A DNA stretch of 8,994 bases from ZLKRG46 sp032117915 (GTDB taxonomy: Bacteria; Bacteroidota; Ignavibacteria; Kapaibacteriales; Kapaibacteriaceae). Both the position numbers and the translations under genes were made by a program. A model generated the notes under the pieces. The model was not told the DNA's origin and did not search any database. It saw only the letters and a program-made list of their open reading frames with translations. Shown piece by piece: positions 6,886-8,994 of the stretch. The DNA is taken from positions 1-8,994 of the forward strand of contig JAULYI010000010.1 of NCBI GenBank assembly GCA_032117915.1. The letters are read 5' to 3'. Each line of letters opens with the position of its first letter. The stretch's first letter is position 1.

Positions 6886-7844
6886 CGCGCAAGCTCGCGA
6901 AGCATGTGCAGCAGCACCGTCTGCGCGCTCACCACGCGATTCGCTGCCTGCTCGACCACGACTGACCACGGACCGTCAAGGACCTCGTCAGTCACGATCA
7001 TGTTGCGACGTACCGGCAAGCAGTGCATAAAGCGAGCATCATTCGTCAGTCGCATCTTCTCTGCTGTCACCGTCCAGTCCATGTCCTTCGACGTGATCTG
7101 TCCGTAGTCGTTAAAGCTCGACCAGTTCTTCGCGTAGACGAAGTCTGCACCATCGAGCGCAGCGCGTTGATCATGGGTGACCACGGCCTCTTGGGTGAAG
7201 GAGGGGGCAAGGTCGTACCCTTCCGGGTGCGTGATCACGAAATCAACATCGGCCTTCAGCATCCACTCGCTAAACGAGTTTGCTACGGCCTGTGGCAGAG
7301 CTTTAGGATGCGGAGCCCATGTTAGGACGACCTTCGGTCGCGGCTTCTTCTTGAGTGTTTCGATCGTGATCAGGTCTGCAAACGACTGAAGCGGATGCCG
7401 CGTAGCACTTTCCAGGCTTACGACCGGAACACCCGCATAGCGGATGAAGCTCTCAAGGACACGCTCTTCGTAGTCTGCTTCGCGGTCCTGCAGTCCCGCA
7501 AACGTCCGGATACCCAGCACATCGCAGTACTGTCCCATCACCGCTGCTGCCTCCTTGATATGCTCCGTTGCTCCACCGTCCATGATTACGCCATCGCGCG
7601 TCTCCAGCGTCCACGAATCGCTTCCGGCATTCAACACCATCGTATCCATGCCCAGGAGCGTGGCCGCCTTTTGCGTACTCATGCGCGTGCGAAGCGACGG
7701 ATTCATGAAGAGCAGACCGAGTGTCTTTCTGTGTCCTACGTCCGGATAGCGCCACGGCTCGGCCTTCAGGGTCATGGCGTCAGACAATGCAGCAGCAAGC
7801 CCAACAGACCGGTCAAGATCGTACACCGATGTAAAGCGTTTCAT
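6882..7844 (-). CDS. argF': N-acylornithine carbamoyltransferase (AOTCase/SOTCase type)
   Basis: This 320-residue transcarbamylase moves a carbamoyl group onto N-acetyl- or N-succinyl-ornithine rather than free ornithine. It matches my recollection of Bacteroides fragilis SOTCase along most of its length. The carbamoyl-phosphate motif is PSLRTR (49-54) instead of the STRTR of ordinary OTCases. Other segments are WTLETRDGVIMDG (78-90), ESATRHPLQSFADL (145-158), TWAPHPKALPQAV (175-187), HPEGY (206-210), AKNW (238-241) and HCLPVRRNM (274-282). The residue that sets acyl specificity (Glu92 in Xanthomonas AOTCase, Pro90 in B. fragilis SOTCase) appears to be Thr93 here, so acetyl versus succinyl is open, with succinyl slightly favoured because Glu is absent. 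The start is ATG at 7844 rather than the frame opening at 7862: it overlaps the argD stop as ATGA, has a strong GGAGG, and fits the family N-terminus (MKxFT). Confidence 0.93.
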   Translation of the reverse strand: MKRFTSVYDLDRSVGLAAALSDAMTLKAEPWRYPDVGHRKTLGLLFMNPSLRTRMSTQKAATLLGMDTMVLNAGSDSWTLETRDGVIMDGGATEHIKEAAAVMGQYCDVLGIRTFAGLQDREADYEERVLESFIRYAGVPVVSLESATRHPLQSFADLITIETLKKKPRPKVVLTWAPHPKALPQAVANSFSEWMLKADVDFVITHPEGYDLAPSFTQEAVVTHDQRAALDGADFVYAKNWSSFNDYGQITSKDMDWTVTAEKMRLTNDARFMHCLPVRRNMIVTDEVLDGPWSVVVEQAANRVVSAQTVLLHMLRELAR

Positions 7845-8980
7845 GGGGCCTCCGTTGTACATACATCGATCAGAGCTTCAACAAAACGGTCAAGATCAGC
7901 CTGCGTCACGTTCAGCGGCGGCAGCACGCGAAGCGTGGCCGGCTGTGAAGCGTTGCCGGTAAGGATGCCGTGGCGCTTCACCAGCGCCGTTCGTACGGCG
8001 CCTACGGGTCTGTCCAGCTGGATGCCGATCATCAGGCCACGACCGCGCACTTCCTGCACGAAGGGCAGGTCCTTGCAACGTTCCACGAGGTGCGCGCCAA
8101 GACGTTCAGCGGCAGCCATCAGGTCGTCCTGTTCGATCACGTCCATCACAGCCTTCATGGCAGCACAGGCAAGATGATTGCCGCCGAAGGTCGTACCCAG
8201 CATTCCGTCTGTCACGGCGATATCCGGATGAACAAGCAGACCACCAACAGGAAAACCATTGCCGATGCCCTTGGCGACCGTGATCAGCTGAGGCGTGACA
8301 CCCGAATGCTGGTGGGCAAAGTACGTGCCGCTGCGGCCGGAGCCTGACTGCACCTCGTCGAGGATCATGAGTGCGCCGTAGGACGCACAGAGACGCTCAA
8401 CGTCGCGCAGGAAGTCGTCCGTAGGCATACGCACACCGGCAACGCCTTGCATGCCTTCGATGATCACGGCGGCAACGTCGCCTTCTGCGAGGATACCCTC
8501 GAGTGCGGCAGCATCGTTCAACGGAGCGAAGACAATGTTCGACGTCCTGTTCACCGGAGCCACGATCTTCGGATTGTCCGTGGCTGCAACGGCGAGCGAA
8601 GTACGACCGTGGAATGCTTTATCAAAGGCTACAATACGACTGCGGCCCGTGGCGAACGAGGCCAGCTTCATGGCATTCTCATTAGCCTCTGCACCGGAGT
8701 TCACCATGAAGAAGCGATATGACGGATAGCCGCTGATGCGGCCGAGCTGCTCCGCGACCTCTTCCTGGATGCGGATGCGTACGGAGTTCGAGTAGAATCC
8801 GAGCTCGGCCACCTGGCCGGCAATTGCTGCAACGTAATGCGGATGACTGTGTCCGATGGAGATCACAGCATGACCTCCATACAGGTCCAGATAAGCACGT
8901 CCCGTGCAATCCCACACGGTGCTTCCCTGCCCCTTGACCAGCTCAATATCCATCAGACTGTAAACAGGTAACAGGTCCAT
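7841..8980 (-). CDS. argD: N-acetylornithine (or N-succinylornithine) aminotransferase
   Basis: This PLP-dependent class III aminotransferase converts N-acyl-glutamate 5-semialdehyde to N-acylornithine, with glutamate as amino donor. The 379-residue length is usual for the short ArgD type. Motifs are the start-proximal LDLYGGHAVISIGHSHP (31-47), the cofactor phosphate-binding NSGAEANENAMKLA (94-107), FHGRT (123-127), EGMQGVAG (175-182), LDEVQSGSGRSG (207-218) with Asp208 for the pyridine nitrogen, and VAKGIGNGFP (235-244) with Lys237 as the Schiff-base lysine. The start is set at the ATG at 8980 because homologues begin M-x-L-x-x-V-Y. An in-frame TTG at 8986 is possible, and the frame stays open to the window edge, so a start just outside cannot be fully excluded. 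No clear Shine-Dalgarno site is visible in the 14 bases upstream. It is the first arg gene in the window; argC or argG may precede it outside. The stop overlaps the argF' start as ATGA. Confidence 0.95.
   Translation of the reverse strand: MDLLPVYSLMDIELVKGQGSTVWDCTGRAYLDLYGGHAVISIGHSHPHYVAAIAGQVAELGFYSNSVRIRIQEEVAEQLGRISGYPSYRFFMVNSGAEANENAMKLASFATGRSRIVAFDKAFHGRTSLAVAATDNPKIVAPVNRTSNIVFAPLNDAAALEGILAEGDVAAVIIEGMQGVAGVRMPTDDFLRDVERLCASYGALMILDEVQSGSGRSGTYFAHQHSGVTPQLITVAKGIGNGFPVGGLLVHPDIAVTDGMLGTTFGGNHLACAAMKAVMDVIEQDDLMAAAERLGAHLVERCKDLPFVQEVRGRGLMIGIQLDRPVGAVRTALVKRHGILTGNASQPATLRVLPPLNVTQADLDRFVEALIDVCTTEAP
7849..7853 (-). promoter_or_regulatory. Ribosome binding site of argF', inside argD
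   Basis: On the minus strand GGAGG is followed by four bases (CCCC) and the ATG at 7844. It lies in the last codons of argD. It decides the argF' start against the in-frame ATG at 7862, which sits upstream of this site. Confidence 0.7.
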
Positions 8981-8994
8981 GGTCAATAGCCGAT

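Noticed and set aside
6882..6969. Longer argB N-terminus starting at 6969
   Set aside because: The extra 28 residues are Arg/Ala/Ser-rich, overlap argF' and do not resemble the family; the ATG at 6885 forms ATGA with the argF' stop.
6340..7107. Antisense open frame of 255 codons across argB/argF'
   Set aside because: It crosses a gene junction of a clear operon on the other strand and has no family resemblance.
6882..7844. Ordinary ornithine carbamoyltransferase (argF/argI) or aspartate carbamoyltransferase
   Set aside because: The carbamoyl-phosphate motif is SLRTR, and the whole sequence follows the N-acylornithine carbamoyltransferase pattern.
7845..7862. Longer argF' N-terminus starting at 7862
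   Set aside because: The six extra residues overlap argD, and the GGAGG at 7849-7853 lies downstream of that ATG, directing initiation at 7844.
7395..8177. Antisense open frame of 260 codons across argF'/argD
   Set aside because: It is a shadow frame opposite two conserved enzymes; its product is basic, low in order and unrecognised.

Overview
The window is a densely coded, GC-rich bacterial segment (my rough estimate is high-50s percent GC). It has two genes on the + strand in the left 3.8 kb and a five-gene arginine-biosynthesis operon on the - strand in the right 5.2 kb. The two blocks meet tail to tail at about 3780. Three features point to the Bacteroidota/Chlorobiota (FCB) group. The first is the ArgF'-type N-acylornithine carbamoyltransferase in place of an ordinary ornithine carbamoyltransferase. 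The second is a Bacteroidota-like ArgD. The third is the apparent type IX secretion (T9SS) sorting domain at the end of the first gene. The high GC and the clear Shine-Dalgarno sites before several arg genes suit a GC-rich lineage such as Ignavibacteria or Kapabacteria better than a typical low-GC Bacteroides. That placement is inference.

Left block (1-3777, + strand). The 3' part of a secreted beta-propeller protein (YVTN-like repeats) ends in a probable T9SS sorting domain. After a 36-base gap comes a 1057-residue exported protein of the sortilin/VPS10-like, Asp-box family (often labelled 'glycosyl hydrolase' or 'BNR-repeat protein'). It has eleven recognisable Asp-box motifs and a helical C-terminal tail. 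Its substrate is unknown.

Right block (8980-3784, - strand, transcribed right to left): argD, argF', argB, an argE-type M20 deacylase, and argH. The first four genes are joined by ATGA stop/start overlaps and argE/argH overlap by 17 bases, so this is one transcript with translational coupling. Together they encode N-acylglutamate kinase, N-acyl-glutamate-semialdehyde aminotransferase, N-acylornithine carbamoyltransferase, N-acylcitrulline deacylase and argininosuccinate lyase. That is the acylated (late-deacylation) arginine route used by Bacteroidota and Xanthomonas. The acyl-glutamate synthase, argC and argG are not in the window and may lie upstream, beyond 8994.

The most interesting detail is in ArgF'. 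By my alignment from memory, the residue that decides acetyl versus succinyl substrate (Glu in Xanthomonas AOTCase, Pro in Bacteroides fragilis SOTCase) is Thr93 here. I did not find a clearly undescribed multi-gene system. No tRNA, rRNA, CRISPR array, mobile element or intergenic stretch longer than 40 bases is present.
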